A stretch of 64,000 nt of DNA. It comes from Blasia pusilla. Lineage: Eukaryota; Marchantiophyta; Marchantiopsida; Blasiales. The stretch lies in assembly GCA_050084515.1 (NCBI GenBank), contig CM114273.1, positions 24,986,001 through 25,050,000 on the forward strand, given 5' to 3'. The notes below the pieces were generated by a model that was given only the letters and a program-made list of their open reading frames with translations, was not told the origin of the DNA and ran no database searches. The position numbers and the translations under genes are program-made. Below, piece after piece: positions 25,457 to 37,181 of the stretch (position 1 is the first letter of the stretch; the number at the start of each line of letters is the position of its first letter).

Positions 25457-25792
25457 GGACAGAATTGGTTGGTGGATTCCTACTCCTACCTCCGACTTTC
25501 TTAAAACTACAAGCAACACATAATACATGTGCTTACAAGGGAAATACCTTTTGCCACTTGTCTCTCTTTGGACAAAGTCATCACATGAACATGTGGGAAA
25601 GCAACAGATGTGCACCACATACACCCCTATGACACTTGAATTTGCACTATTGTTCCTGACCCAATACATCCTTCCTATTCCATTGCCACTATGGACATCT
25701 TTTGTGGCGATGATCTCCATTTTTGCCTCTCGAGCTGATGCAATTCGCTTTGCTCTCTCCACCGTTGGCCTACACATTCTGTTTCTCTTCAC
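25418..25792 (-). pseudogene. C-terminal fragment of a SWIM zinc-finger protein (Mutator-type transposase candidate)
   Basis: A 124-codon open frame, truncated at its 5' side by the GGGGG terminus of another element at 25795. Residues C68, C70, C86 and H88 form CxC-x15-CxH, the SWIM zinc-finger pattern that in plants is typical of Mutator/MuDR-type transposases and the FAR1/FHY3 proteins derived from them. It reads toward the GAGGTG terminus and ends inside the terminal repeat, as does the gene at the right end of the outer element. The catalytic core is not present. The transposase assignment rests on the finger plus the 9-bp duplications. Confidence 0.7.
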
Positions 25793-25794
25793 CC

Positions 25795-27645
25795 GGGGGC
25801 TGGTATTCTAGCAGGAGAGAGTAAGAGAGGAGAGGAAGAGAGGAAGAGAGGAGAGTCTCTCTTCAAAAAAAAGGGCCAAATCCGCCTCCTCTCTTCAAAA
25901 CTTTTTGACATATTTGAAATTTTTATTTGCTTTCAAATTCATGAAATCTTTAGAAGAGAGTAGGTAGTGGTCCACAAAAGCCCTAAAAAAACCTCCTTTT
26001 TCTTGGGGGCGAAAAAAAAGTAGACATCATAAGACCACTACAAACATTTTTCCATCACTCTCCATGTGAGCCTAAGTTTCTTAACATTACCTGTCTCGGT
26101 CTCCAAAAATAGTGCCCATGGGTATTTTTGTTGGAGGACCACCCGGATGCCAACCTCTCTTTTTGCAGGGATTGTTGCTTGCATCATGGCCTCCCCTGAA
26201 TTGCCCCATAACCAGCTTTCTGTTGGTTATGAATGGTGTCTGCTCAAGACCAACTTTGTGAAATGTGAACACATGAGAGGATAATTGAACCAAAAGATTG
26301 TTAGCTGTTTGGAGTAAAAAGGAACTGATGTCCCTTCATTCAGATCCTAAGGCTGAGAAACCGAGAAGCTGCACCCCTCCCGACCCGTAAGAAAGCTCAC
26401 CATAAGAAAGGAAAGATTTTTAGAAGTGATTTTCTTCCACCCTACACCCACAACAATCTTACAGGTTGGGAATCCGAAATGGCAATCCAAAAGGTAGTAG
26501 GAATCTTGCACATCTTAGACAAGAAAAGAAGCCTACAACTGGTTTGACGAATGTAGGGGAACGAGCCAAACGTTAAGAAGCCCGCCACAATGCGTCAGAA
26601 GTTGGTCTCACAGGGAAAGAGTCCAATCACTCAAGCAGTCAACCTGTCGGAATCCGACAACTTGCCTGGAAATGGTTAAAAAGTTGCCGTGGGCAAAAAG
26701 CAAAAAGTTGCAACCCGTCGGAATCAAACGGGTCGCAAAATTGTAATTCTGAGTAGCTAAAAGAACACAATCCACAAGTCCAACAAAATATTCCAGCAAA
26801 CTTTTACAAACACCATTATGGGTTGAAAAAATCTCGTCCTTTATTACCTCCGAAGGAACCTCGGAAATGTACATTTGACCTAGTCTATGATTTCTTCAGC
26901 CTCGTCATCTACAAATTTACTCCTAACTCTCCTCGGTGACAGTACAAAAGGAATGTCCTGGGATACAAGTGGCTCCTCTGGCCGATTGTAGACGGGGATC
27001 AAAAATGTTGGTGAATTCGAGAGCCTTGGCCCCCCCCTAGGTACGCCATAACGGTCCCATGTAACCTGATTTGAGTCCCACCGCCTTCCTCGGCAGTATA
27101 CCTTGTACGCTCTGCAATGTGACATCCATCCAGTATCAATATGTGCTCCGTCCTTGGTAATACCATTATGGCAATCGCATAGGTAGTAGGAATCCAACAC
27201 GTCTAAGAGAAGAAAAGAAGCCTACGCCTGCCTTTACGAGTTGAGGGGAAGCTGCCAAGGGAAGAAGCCCGCCAGACTGCCTCTTATGTTGGACCAACAG
27301 GGAAAGAGTCCGATCAGGCAACCTGTCGGAATCCGATAGGTTGCTTGGAAGTGGTAAAAAGGTGCTGTCATCAAAAAGTGAAAAGTTGCAAGCAGGAGAA
27401 ATTCGACGGGTTGTAAAATAGAAGTCCGTGGAGTACATAGACGATCACATTCTAAAAGACATAAAAAATGTTCAGCAAACTTTTACAAGCACTACCATCG
27501 TTCGAAAAAATCATCTCCTTTATATCATCCGAAAAAGGCTCAGAACTGTACATTTAATCTATTCTATGAAATCTTTTGCCTCATCATCAAATAACTCCCT
27601 ACTCCAAACGCTGTTAGTCAAGCTAGGTCCTTGAGTTCTTTGAAC
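25795..27645 (-). other. GGGGG-type terminus and 3' tail module, copy A
   Basis: Same order as the tail at 22807: AG-rich terminus, conserved non-coding block, SEVPSEVIKDEIF-type fragment (26874-26800), RRWDSNQVTWDRYGVP fragment (27200-26880), and a second SELPSDV-like module near 27430-27560. Palindromes are present near 26640-26740 and 27315-27345. Function unknown. Confidence 0.5.
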
Positions 27646-28169
27646 TCACTCGTAATCGTCCGAGAGCTCTTGCAAAATTACTTTTGGCCTTGCCCTCCCG
27701 ATTTTTGGAATTGTTGGAAGTGAAGATGGAGTCACTACCAATGGTGGGTCTGGAACCGGAGCTCTCGGCTTCGGTGGAGAGTTGTACGCCCCAATGAGCC
27801 TTTCGTATTCGCCTTTGCCTCCTTGCAAAGGTCAAACAGTTCCTGCCTTCCCTCGAGGGAGAGAATGTTCTTGCCACTCTCCCAGGCACCTTTGATACTT
27901 GCCCCTGAAAGTCCCACTAAGTCGAACACCAAGTCACCCGGCCTTGACCAGAGCTCGATGAGCGTTTGCATCAGGGCTGGCGATTTTTCCCTTCCTCCCA
28001 GAAGTGGGGTACTGTCTTGCATGTAAATTCCCGGGGAATTGTACAAACTATCTAATTTGCACCCATCGAGCATGGATCCACAGGATCCTGGATCTTGAAC
28101 ACCGGGAAATTGTGCTCGGGCGAACGGAAGCAAAGACACGAGGAGTGGTCCATCTCAAAGAAGCACATT

Positions 28170-28735
28170 GGAAACAATGTCAATAACTTGGCATAATGTG
28201 CAACACGTCACCAAAGAAGTCGGCTTGATCCTAGAGAAAATTTTCAATTACTAACTTTGGATCAACCTATCGGAGTCCGACGGGTTGTTTTGTCCCGCAC
28301 CAACCCGTCGCCTTCCAACGGGTTGGTCGGGACAAAACAACCTCCGTCGGGCTCTCCGTTTTTTGTCCGTGAGCAACCCGTCGGAAGGCGACGGGTTGTT
28401 TAGGCCTAAGCGCCCATGCTCGTGAGAGTAACCCGCCGCTATCGACGGGTTTGCTTTTTTTCGAAAACACGGGAAAAACCAAAAGCAACTGCAACCCGTC
28501 GGGTTGCAGGTACACCACGGTTTTCCCTGTGTTTCTGGGAAAGATACAACCCGTCGGAAACCGACGGGTTGCTCTCACCGAGCATGGGCGCTAAAAAGCT
28601 CCAAAGAACCCGTCGCCTTACGACGGGTTGCTCACGAAAAAACAACAGAGATATACTATCTGAAATTAACACTCATTGAGCCTTACCCGAATTTGAAAAT
28701 ATATTTGATATTATGCTACAGGAATTGAGCCTTAC
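28170..28735. repeat. Palindrome cluster in intron 3, copy A
   Basis: At least seven imperfect copies of a 27-bp palindrome (half-site GCAACCCGTCGGA, one central base, then the reverse complement) between 28264 and 28630. Some have changed centres, for example GTTTC or CCTT in place of GAGTC. The upstream end of the intron carries a duplicated donor-like segment (GAGCCTTACCCGAAT at 28677 and 28726). Confidence 0.8.
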
Positions 28736-30769
28736 CCGAATCTGACTCGTCGCGGATCGGAGTGGGTACTCATTTTTTATGATCCACGATTGCGCCGTCC
28801 TCCACTTTAGCAACCTCTTGACGCACTGGAGGTTGAAGAGCTCGTCCTCGCTCCCTCCAGTCAACACCAAGAAGCAACCCCTCTCACTCAAATAGGCGTC
28901 TGCAAAGGAGAACAATAGCGCGATTTGGTCATAAGAGAGCGGCACATTCCACTCAGGTACCCTGTCCGACGGATTCTCGCCCCACAGTCGCAACCCCGAG
29001 GGCAGATCAGCGATCAAGAGATCCACCGCAACCTCTTCAACCACTCCATTCACCGTCGAGGCAGTGTGCCCGTTTCATTGGAGCTTCTGTCCCAACGTTG
29101 TCAATTTATCAATGGCTGGTGTCGACGCTTGAGAATTGAAGCTTTTCAGCTCATCCAGTAAAGGAGTGAACTGAAGGAGGACGCTTGTCCGGGTCGTTGT
29201 TTGTCTGTGTTTTCCCAAGGATGATGGATTGTATTCTCCTTGTGACAACCCTGGCACCTCTCGCTTCCGCTTCTCTCGAAGTCCGGATGACCTTTGTCGG
29301 GGTCTCTATGACCGAGACTCGTGGGGTTTTTTCGCCGAGGACCTGGTCCGACCCTCTCTCCCCCGCCGCCGGGACGATTCGCCTCGGCATTGAATCTTCA
29401 GCCTCTCTTTGGGAAGACTCGGCCTCGAATTTTTCCCTCCCTCGCCTTGCCTTTGAGACCATTTGTGGATTTGTCTTTGGTCAGGCGGACGTTGGAAGCC
29501 AACTCAGCTGTCTCGTGGGCTTGCTCTTCCGCATCTCCTCCGAAGAAGTCTTCAGGCTGCACAAAATTGGGGATGTCGTCTTGTCTTGAGGCCACTGCAC
29601 CATGAAGCACTCATAAATCCTTATCGGTGATGTCTTCAGGGTCGTTGAAGTCAAGCCAAATGGGGCAATTCTCCACCTCCCAATCAGACATGTGCTGCCC
29701 CATCTCCATGTTGTACATGGAGAATGTCTCTCCATCAGGCGGCGAAGCTCAAAATTTCAAGGTTGCCGGTAATTTTCCCCAGGTACCTGCATTCTTACAC
29801 TTGACGAGGTAGTTGAAGACCATCCGTTGGGCAGCTTTTACTCGAACTGAATCGGCCGTCTGCTCCTGTAGATCTCGCTTCTTCTTTTCTTGATCCCGTT
29901 TGTTCCCCTCGATTTCTTCGTCAAGCTCTGCCTGAGGGAGGACTCTAACCTTGAACATTGTCTTGAATCCTGGGTTTTTTATTGGCTTGTCCCGGATGTT
30001 GTCGAGCCAAACCTCAAAATCTATAGAACTTTCCAGGTTTGCTTCATCCGGAATGGGCTCTAATCTTTTGAGCTCCGCTTGCAGACCATCCAGCACGGAC
30101 TTCCCGATAACCCGCAACGCGTCCCAGAACGACCATTCGCGTAGCCAGTGGGAGATCACTGGATCGGACACAACCGGAGGATGGTGTGCCTCCCTCTTCT
30201 GGGCCTCTGTGCCCTCGAGACTGATTTTCATCATTTGGATCCTCCTAAACTCGCTTATGCCGGACAACGCAAACCGATGCACGCGATCCAGGGACACTTT
30301 CTCCCCAATCCGACCTTGCGGATCTTCATCCCTTTTCCGCTGGCGCTTGATAATCGCCTTTAGCTCCTTGTAAAACTCCGGACCAAGTTCGGGGTTGAGA
30401 ATGCTGATGTATGGCTGCATCTTGCTCGCCGTGTATTTCGTGGCTGCAGATACTGCAGCTTGGATGAATTTCGCGCGCTCAAACCCAGATACTTTCTCCC
30501 TCCGCTCGGCTCGGTCGGCGCTCCTCAGCGGCTTTGTATCTTCGACCAGCAAAGGATGGTTCTGGTGCATCTTGGGAAATAAACTTATTTGCCCAAGTTT
30601 TCTTTTTTATCTGTGCACCCTTTGCAAGCATCTGATTTACCAAGGCGTCGCCCAAGAACCCCTTGTACTCTCCTGGGTGCGTCGTAAGCACCTTCTTCAC
30701 CCGATCGCAGTCCTGGATCCAGTGGTGGGTGACATTCCCCTCCCATACAATCCTGCACATCCAAACTCA

Positions 30770-31540
30770 ACCCGTCAGAAAATTTGTAAGTTACATGGGT
30801 TCCTGCAATCCGTCGGACTCCGACGGGTCGTCACTCAAGGTCGGATTCTAGCAACGAGCTAAATGATGCAACCCGTCGGAGTCCGACGGGTTGTCTGATA
30901 GTCCGTATCAAACGTGAACATAGCAACCCGTCGAAGTCCGACAGGTTGCGCAATTGAATGGAAACTTGCAATTTGACGCAAAATTTGCTAAACCAACTTC
31001 CGAATGCAACCCGTCGGACTCCGACGAGTTGATTTCGGCCAAAAACAGTTTCGAGTGAAGCAACCCGTCGGACTTTGACGGGTTGCTTTGGGCAAAAAAC
31101 ATACTAAACCTGCGGTCAGTCGAACAACTCGTCGGAGTCCGACGAGTTGCTTTCTTCCAAAAACATCCTGAAAAGGCGGCGAGTCGAGCAACCCGTCAGA
31201 CTTCGACGGGTTGCTTTGGGCCAAAAACTTATTAAACCTGTGGTCAGTCGAACAACTCGTCGGAGTCCGACGAATTGCATTCTTCAAAAAACATCCTGAA
31301 AAGGCGTCGAGTCGAGCAACTCGTCGGAGTCCGACGAGTTGCTTTCGGCAAAAAAAAACCTAACCCATTCATCAATCGAGCAACTCGTCGGAGTGCGACG
31401 AGTTGCTTTCAGCAAAAAAAACCTAACCCATTCATCAATCGAGCAACTCGTCAGAGTCCGACGAGTTGCATTTGGCCAAAAGCATCCCAACAACAGTGCC
31501 GACCCAAACAACTTGTCGGAGTCCGATGGTTTGCAGCAAG
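30770..31540. repeat. Regular palindrome array in intron 2, copy A (64-bp period)
   Basis: At least twelve 27-bp palindromes. The last seven start at 31124, 31188, 31252, 31316, 31380, 31443 and 31508, a strict 64-bp spacing. Half-sites are mostly CAACTCGTCGGA or CAACCCGTCGGA around a single G or C. The 37-base spacers are themselves similar (TTTGGCCAAAAACATCC-like). The array sits wholly in the intron after the ParB-like exon. Confidence 0.9.
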
Positions 31541-33100
31541 AAGATACTCACGTGTTCATGGCATGCATTGCCATCTCCACCGTCGCCATGTGATGAGGGA
31601 ATGGATGAAGGACCACTGCCTTCACGCAAAAATGTGCCTCCAAGGAGTTGCGCCGCTCCTTTGCAAACTTGGTCCACGCCATGAACCTGTGATTTCCATC
31701 CCAGATGCAGATTCCGTGCCCTCTACTTGCCTTCTGAAATCTTGGTCTCTCATCCTCCAAAATGTGTCGAGCTTTTCCAAGTCCTCCTCCGTAAACAGGG
31801 CTTGGTTTCCATGCTCGTCGTAAGGCTGAACATAGAATGGAGGAAAGCTATCGACGTAGGATGCTGTCGCCACCGATTGTTTAAGCTTTGCGATGTCCTC
31901 GTCGGACTGGATTTCGCGGACGTATTCCATTTTCCGCAATCGGCAAAGTGGAATCCTCAGGGCATTGTGGCCCTCCATGAGTGCCATCTGCTTTACCACC
32001 TATCAAAACCGGGACAAGATCAATAAGGTACACTGAATTCCCAATGAATTCCAATTCACATAATTCAGAAAACCCAGATCCTCTCTTACCCGCTCGAAAA
32101 TTGGGTCGGTTTCTTGACCAGCCAACTTGTCTGAGACAGAAGTTGGCAAATCGACTGGGAACTCGTCGATCCGATAGAGGTCGATGTCTTCCACCGGGAT
32201 TGGAGACGAGAATGACCGCTCTCCGGCTTCTTCGGCAATATCCACCATCTCCACGCTGACGGTCCTCATGACCTCATTGTCCGTGATTTGAACTTCTGGC
32301 GTTTTTGCTATGTTGATTGTGTCCCCGGACTTCATCGAGGACATTTCCCGCATCTCAACACTTTTGGTTGGACGGGCAGGGCTGTCTTCAATGGCTATCG
32401 CTTTTTCCCTCCTTGCTTTAGCCAATTCTGCTCTCCTCACCGACGCATCCAGACGCTTCTTTTCTCTCTTTTCGTCGGCGATCTTTTTCTTCAAGGCCTG
32501 CAACGTCTCAGCCTCTGCGTTCTGTCTATCGAGCGCCTCTTGAACACGTCTCGCAAGAAGCTCTTGGTTGTGCATCTCTGCTTCCCTTTCCCGCTCCTCA
32601 ATTTCCTGCTGCCTAATTTCATTTTCCAAACGAGGCCTTGGAGATGCTGACGCAGGAGTCCTAATGGACTTCGGAGTGAAGCTCCCAGACTTGTTTGCTT
32701 GTGATTTTTTCCTCGTCATTTTTTCCGGAAATGCCTCCACCTATGTCCACGATGAATCGCTTGATCAGTCGCCTTGCTGATGTCGAGATGAGTCGCCTTG
32801 ATGGGTAGCTTGAATCGTCTCGCGATCGTTCAGTCGAACCGTCTCATTCTCGTTCGGTCGAACCGTCTCGCTCTCGTTCCCTCGTATTGACTTGCGATGA
32901 CTCGCCGTGTGAAACGCCCCTTGGTATCTGATCAGCTACTGCGGGGGAGAGAGAGGAATGGAGATCGCGAAATGAGAAACCGGAAATGAGCGATTTCTGC
33001 CCTATTTATACTTTTCTAGCCGTTGGGCTGACCGTTGGGTCCCGTTGTCCTTTCGACGGCGACGTGCCGGAGGTTACGGAAGTCCGGACGTGAAAAAATG

Positions 33101-33665
33101 GCAACCCATCGGAGTCCGACAGGTTGCGCACCTCCACCGTCCTAGGTACATCGCCACGTGCGCGAGCAACCCGTCGCAGACCGACGGGTTGAGCGGCTCC
33201 GCCGTGTTCGGACAAGAACGCCAGGTACCCGCGCAACCCGTCGGAGACCGACATGTTGCGCGCCTCCGCCGTCTTCGAACAAGAACGGGACGTACCCGCG
33301 CAATCCGTGGGAGACCGTTGGGTTCCATGCTTCCCTCGTCAAGAGTTAACAATGCGGGCTTCCCGCGCAACTCGTCGGAGTCCGACAGGTTGCACGCTTC
33401 CTTCATGTAAGCACCACAAGGCGAGGCCCTTGCGCAACCCGTCGGAGGGCGACGGGTTGCACGCCTTGCCGTCTTTGGGCAAATAGGTGCGGCACCCGCG
33501 GAACTCGTCGGGAACAGACGGTTTGCACGCCTCCGGCATCTTCGGGCAAGAAGGAGCGGTATCCGAGCAACTCGTCCGAGAGCGAAGGGTTGCCAGCTTC
33601 GACCATGTTTGCGTTTGAAGGTAAGACAGAAGGATGCAACCCGTCCGAAGCCGACGGGTTGCAGG
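33101..33665. repeat. Regular palindrome array upstream of copy A (67-bp period)
   Basis: Nine palindromes start at 33101, 33166, 33233, 33300, 33367, 33434, 33500, 33567 and 33636. The spacers are about 40 bases, GC-rich, and share GCCTCCGCCGTCTT-like and ACAAGAACG-like blocks. The array lies between the start of the methyltransferase-like gene and the divergent gene, where a shared promoter would be expected. Confidence 0.9.
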
Positions 33666-34325
33666 CTTCGCTTAGCTTGGGTTAATTGTTGAGTTACCAG
33701 GACTCCGATGGGTTCCAACAAAATGAAGTGTGCTTCGCAACCCACGTCTCTGCTTCCCAAATCCGGTAACTCATTGCAACAGAATTGGATCCATTGTGTC
33801 AGACAATGTCACCTACGGAATTCATCTTGTCAGTAAAAATCTGTCAGGAGCATTTGTTTTCCTATTCACTATAAATTGAAAATTCTCATTCTCATTCTCA
33901 TTCTTTTTCTCATTCTCACCTTCCTCCCGTACAAAATTTTTGGGAATGGATAATTATGTTAAGCTCACTTGTGGCAGTCATCTGGCGGCCCTACCTCAAT
34001 CAGAAATCATTCGACCGCAAGCTCGTGAGTCTTTCATAGCAGTGGATGAAATTTTTTCTCTCTGTTCAATTTCTTCTCCAAATTGGAACCATCTTTGTAT
34101 CCAAAGATGTTAGGATGGACGGTACGGAAGATATAATAGGTGAGACGGTCCAGCCAGTGACCTCAGACCGTATTATAAGAATGAGGATAAGAATGGATAT
34201 GGGAATGAGAATGAGAATGAGAATGAGAATAAGAATGTTCAATTTATAGTTAATAGGGACTCAGATTCTCCTAACAAAATTTGACTAAGATGAAGTTTGG
34301 TAGGTGAGATTGTCTAACATGATGG
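33666..34325. other. Head-to-head junction between copies A and B; start of divergent gene
   Basis: A (CATTCT)n-like tract at 33890-33930 and its inverted counterpart at 34180-34235 mirror each other, as do the flanking ATTCACTATAAATTGAA and TTGAACATTC-side sequences. Between them lies the beginning of the divergent gene (ATGGATAATTATGTTAAGC at 33947), cut off at about 34170. This marks the symmetry centre of a large inverted duplication. Confidence 0.7.
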
Positions 34326-35040
34326 ATTCAATTCTGTTGCAACCTGTCGGAGTCCGATGGGTTAAAGAATTTGGGAATCAGAGACGGGGGTTGCGAAGCA
34401 CCCAGTTCCGTTTTTTGTTTCCTTGTCCCAATGCAAATCGGAAGCCGTCGGAGTCCATTGGGTTGGTACCCCCTTCATGCCGACCAATGGTCTTTTGAGA
34501 CGATTTTGCTAGCATCAAACACGAGACATCGCTTGCATTTGCTAAGGTAACTAATCGCTCGGGACTGTTACGGGATTGTCCAACTAAGGGTAGACCTTGT
34601 GACCCATCGAATTGCAAGAGGTTGCCTCGGAACTATCCGTTGTCTCATTGTTACCCAAGGGATAGAAAAGAGTGCAACGTGTCTGTAACCAACGAGTTGC
34701 CCACGTACCTCGCATATTACCCCAAGATGAGGGAAGCGTGCAATCTGTCGGCCTCCGACGGGTTGCGCAAGTGCCTCGCCTTGTAACGCTTACATGAAGG
34801 AAGCGTGCAACCCGTCGGCCTCCGAGGAGTTGCGGAGGTACCCCGCCTTGTTATCCCAAGACAAGGGAAGGGTGCACCCTGTCGGTCTTCGACGGGTCGC
34901 GGGGGTACCTCGCCTTCTTCCCCCAAGACGGTGGAGGCGCGCAACCTGTCGGAGTTCGACTGGTTGCGAGGATAGCTCGGCTAGGACAGATGCCTCCAAC
35001 CCGTTGGAGACCGTCGGGTTGGTGGTTTTCACGTCTAGAC
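34325..35040. repeat. Palindrome array upstream of copy B
   Basis: Imperfect 27-bp palindromes near 34338, 34440, 34740, 34806, 34873, 34940 and 35005. The last five keep the roughly 67-bp spacing of the other upstream arrays. It mirrors the array at 33.1-33.66 kb and leads into gene copy B. Confidence 0.8.
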
Positions 35041-36503
35041 CTCCATAACGGCCGACACGTTGGCGTTGGAACGACAGTGCGACCCAACGGTCAGTCCAAC
35101 CGCTCAAAAAGTATAAATAGGCTAGGGTTCGCTCATTTCAGGTTTTTCATTTCACGATCTTGATTGCTCTTCAGCGCAACAGCGGACCAGATACCAAGGG
35201 GCGCTTTACACGGCGACTCATCGCGAGACGATTTGAGCAACTCATCGAGGCAACTCATCGTGCATAGAAAGTAATTTTGTTGTCGAGGAGGTGTCATTTT
35301 TGGGAACAATGACGAGGAAAAAAACTCAAGCAAGCAAGGATGGGAGCTTCACTCCCAAGTCCAGGACTCCTTCGTCACCATCTCGAGGGCCTTGTTCGGC
35401 CAATGAGATAAGGCAACAAGAGATCGAGGAGCGCAAAAGGGAAGCGGAGATGCACAGGCAGGAGCTTCTTGCAGAACGTGTTAAGGAGGCGATTGAAAAA
35501 CATAACGCATAGGCTGAGGCGTCGCAGTCCTTGAAGAAAAGGATCGCCGAGGAGAAGCGTGAAAAGAAGCGTCTGGACGCGTCGGTGAGGAGAGCAGAAT
35601 TGGCAAAAGCTCAAAGGGAAAAAGCGATTGCCATTGAAGAAAGCCCGGCCCGTCCAACCGAAAGTGTTGAGATACAGGAAATGTCTCCGATGAAGTCCGG
35701 GGACACAATCAATATAAAATCGGCTCAGGAAACGGGCGAAGTTCAAGTGACGGACGATGAGGTCATGAGGACCGCCAGCATGGAGATGGTGGACATCTCC
35801 ATGCTGTCTTCCTCGTCTCTTAGCCTGGCGGAAGAAATCGACCTCTATCGGATCGATGAGTTTCCAGTGGACTTGCCAACTGCTGTCCCAGAGCAATTGG
35901 CCGACCAAGACACCGACCCAATCTTCGAGCGGGTAAGATACGATCTTTGTTCTTTGAGTTATGTGAAGGCCCATGTTGCAATTCATTGGCAATTCAGTGT
36001 AGTTTATTGACCTGGTCCCCGTTGTGACAGGTGGTAAAGCAGATGGCACTAATGGAGAGCTAGAACGCCTCGAGAATTCTACTTTTCCGATTGCGGACAA
36101 TGGAGTACGTCCACGAAATTCAGTCTGATGAGGATATTGCAAAGCTGAAACAATCAACAGCGACAGCATCCTACGTCGACAACTTCCCTCCGTTCTATGT
36201 TCAGCCTTACGATGAACATGGAACCCAAGCGCTGGTGACGGAGGAGGACTTGGAGGTGCTCGACACATTCTGGAGGATGAGAGATTATGAATTCAGAAGG
36301 GCGATTGAGGGGACCGAATTCAGCTGGATGCGGAACTTGTATTTCTTCATCTCGGATGGAAACCACAGGTTCATGGCGTGGATCCAGTTTACAGAGGAGC
36401 GCCAAAACTCATTGGAGGCGCATTTTTATGTGAAGGCAGTCGTGCTACATCCATACCCTCATCACATGGCGACGGTGGAGATGGCCATCCATGCCATGAA
36501 CAT

Positions 36504-37181
36504 GTAAGTTTCTTCTTCCTTTATTTTGATTGCTGCAAACCGTCGGACTCCGACGAGTTGTTTAACTAGTGGTAACAAAACTCGTCGAAGTCCGACAAGT
36601 TGCTTGACTGGCCGCTGTTTTTTGGATGTTTTTGGCGGAAAGCAACTCGTCGGAGTCCGTCGAGTTGCTTGACAGGCCACTATTTTTAGGATGTTTTTGG
36701 CCTAAAGCAACTCATCAGAGTCGGACGACTGGCCGTTGTTTTTAGGATATTTTTGGCCGGAAGCAACTCATCAGAGTCCGACGAGTTGCTCGACTGACCG
36801 TTGCTTTAGGATGTTTTTGGCCGAAAGCAACTCGTCGGACTCCGACGGGTTGCATTCGCCGGCATGGGAAGGTGATCGGAGTAGGGGAGCTTGATTTTTG
36901 GCATCAAATTATAGCTTTACTTGAAATTGCGCAACCTCTCGGACTCCGACGGGTTAAAACTAGGCCTTCTGAATACATTTTATCTGACAACCCGTCGGAG
37001 TCCGATGGGTTAAAACTAGGCAATCACAAATCTGAATGCAATCCGTCGGACTCTGATGGGTTGCAAAATTTAGCTCATAGCTACCATTCCAACCATGAGG
37101 TGTGACGACTTGTCGGAGTCCGACGGGTTGCAGGAACCCATGTAGCTTGCAAAATTTCTTATATTGAGTTTGGATGTGCAG
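36504..37181. repeat. Palindrome array in intron 2, copy B
   Basis: About ten to twelve palindromes of the CAACTCGTCGGA/CAACCCGTCGGA type between 36535 and 37135, with TTTTTGGCCGAAAG-like spacers in the first part. Intron position and layout match copies A and C. Confidence 0.85.

Larger units (their letters stand above)
27646..32719 (-). pseudogene. ParB/methyltransferase-like gene, copy A, four exons, broken
   Basis: Exons by comparison of copies: 32719-32090, 31999-31552, 30752-28736 and 28153-27646, about 1,200 codons. Exon 1 starts MTRKK and encodes a charged, coiled-coil-like stretch (EIRQQEIEEREREAEMH). Exon 2 should encode the ParB/Srx-like domain, but a small deletion removes the DGNHR box here. 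Exon 3 encodes a lysine/glutamate-rich middle region and then a beta-class methyltransferase-like half with IADLPSG in the motif IV position. Exon 4 encodes PGDLVFD and GLSGAS, corresponding to motifs X and I. Frameshifts in exons 2, 3 and 4 make this copy non-functional. Introns 2 and 3 are filled with palindromes. Splice sites are GT-AG; exon 4's acceptor is TTTGAG in place of the TTACAG of the other copies. Confidence 0.75.
25795..34170 (-). mobile_element. Partial third element (copy A) inserted into the nested element
   Basis: A GGGGGCTGGTATTC terminus at 25795 interrupts the SWIM-finger open frame after TCTTCACCC. The methyltransferase gene follows in minus orientation, then the palindrome array at 33.1-33.66 kb and the start of the divergent gene (ATG near 33947). 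Homology to the outer element breaks at about 34170, where the inverted upstream region of copy B begins. The expected GAGGTG terminus and the second TCTTCACCC copy are absent, so the right end was lost by deletion or recombination. Confidence 0.7.

Noticed and set aside
31060-31535. CRISPR-like array (palindromic repeat with regular spacing)
   Set aside because: The spacers are similar to each other, the arrays sit in introns of a eukaryotic gene, repeats diverge freely and no cas genes exist. It is a palindrome-centred tandem repeat.
33045-33760. Long open frames on both strands with repeated NPSESDGL or RRSPTGC peptides
   Set aside because: They are translations of the palindrome array; the 67-bp period is not a multiple of three, so the peptide repeats rotate through frames.
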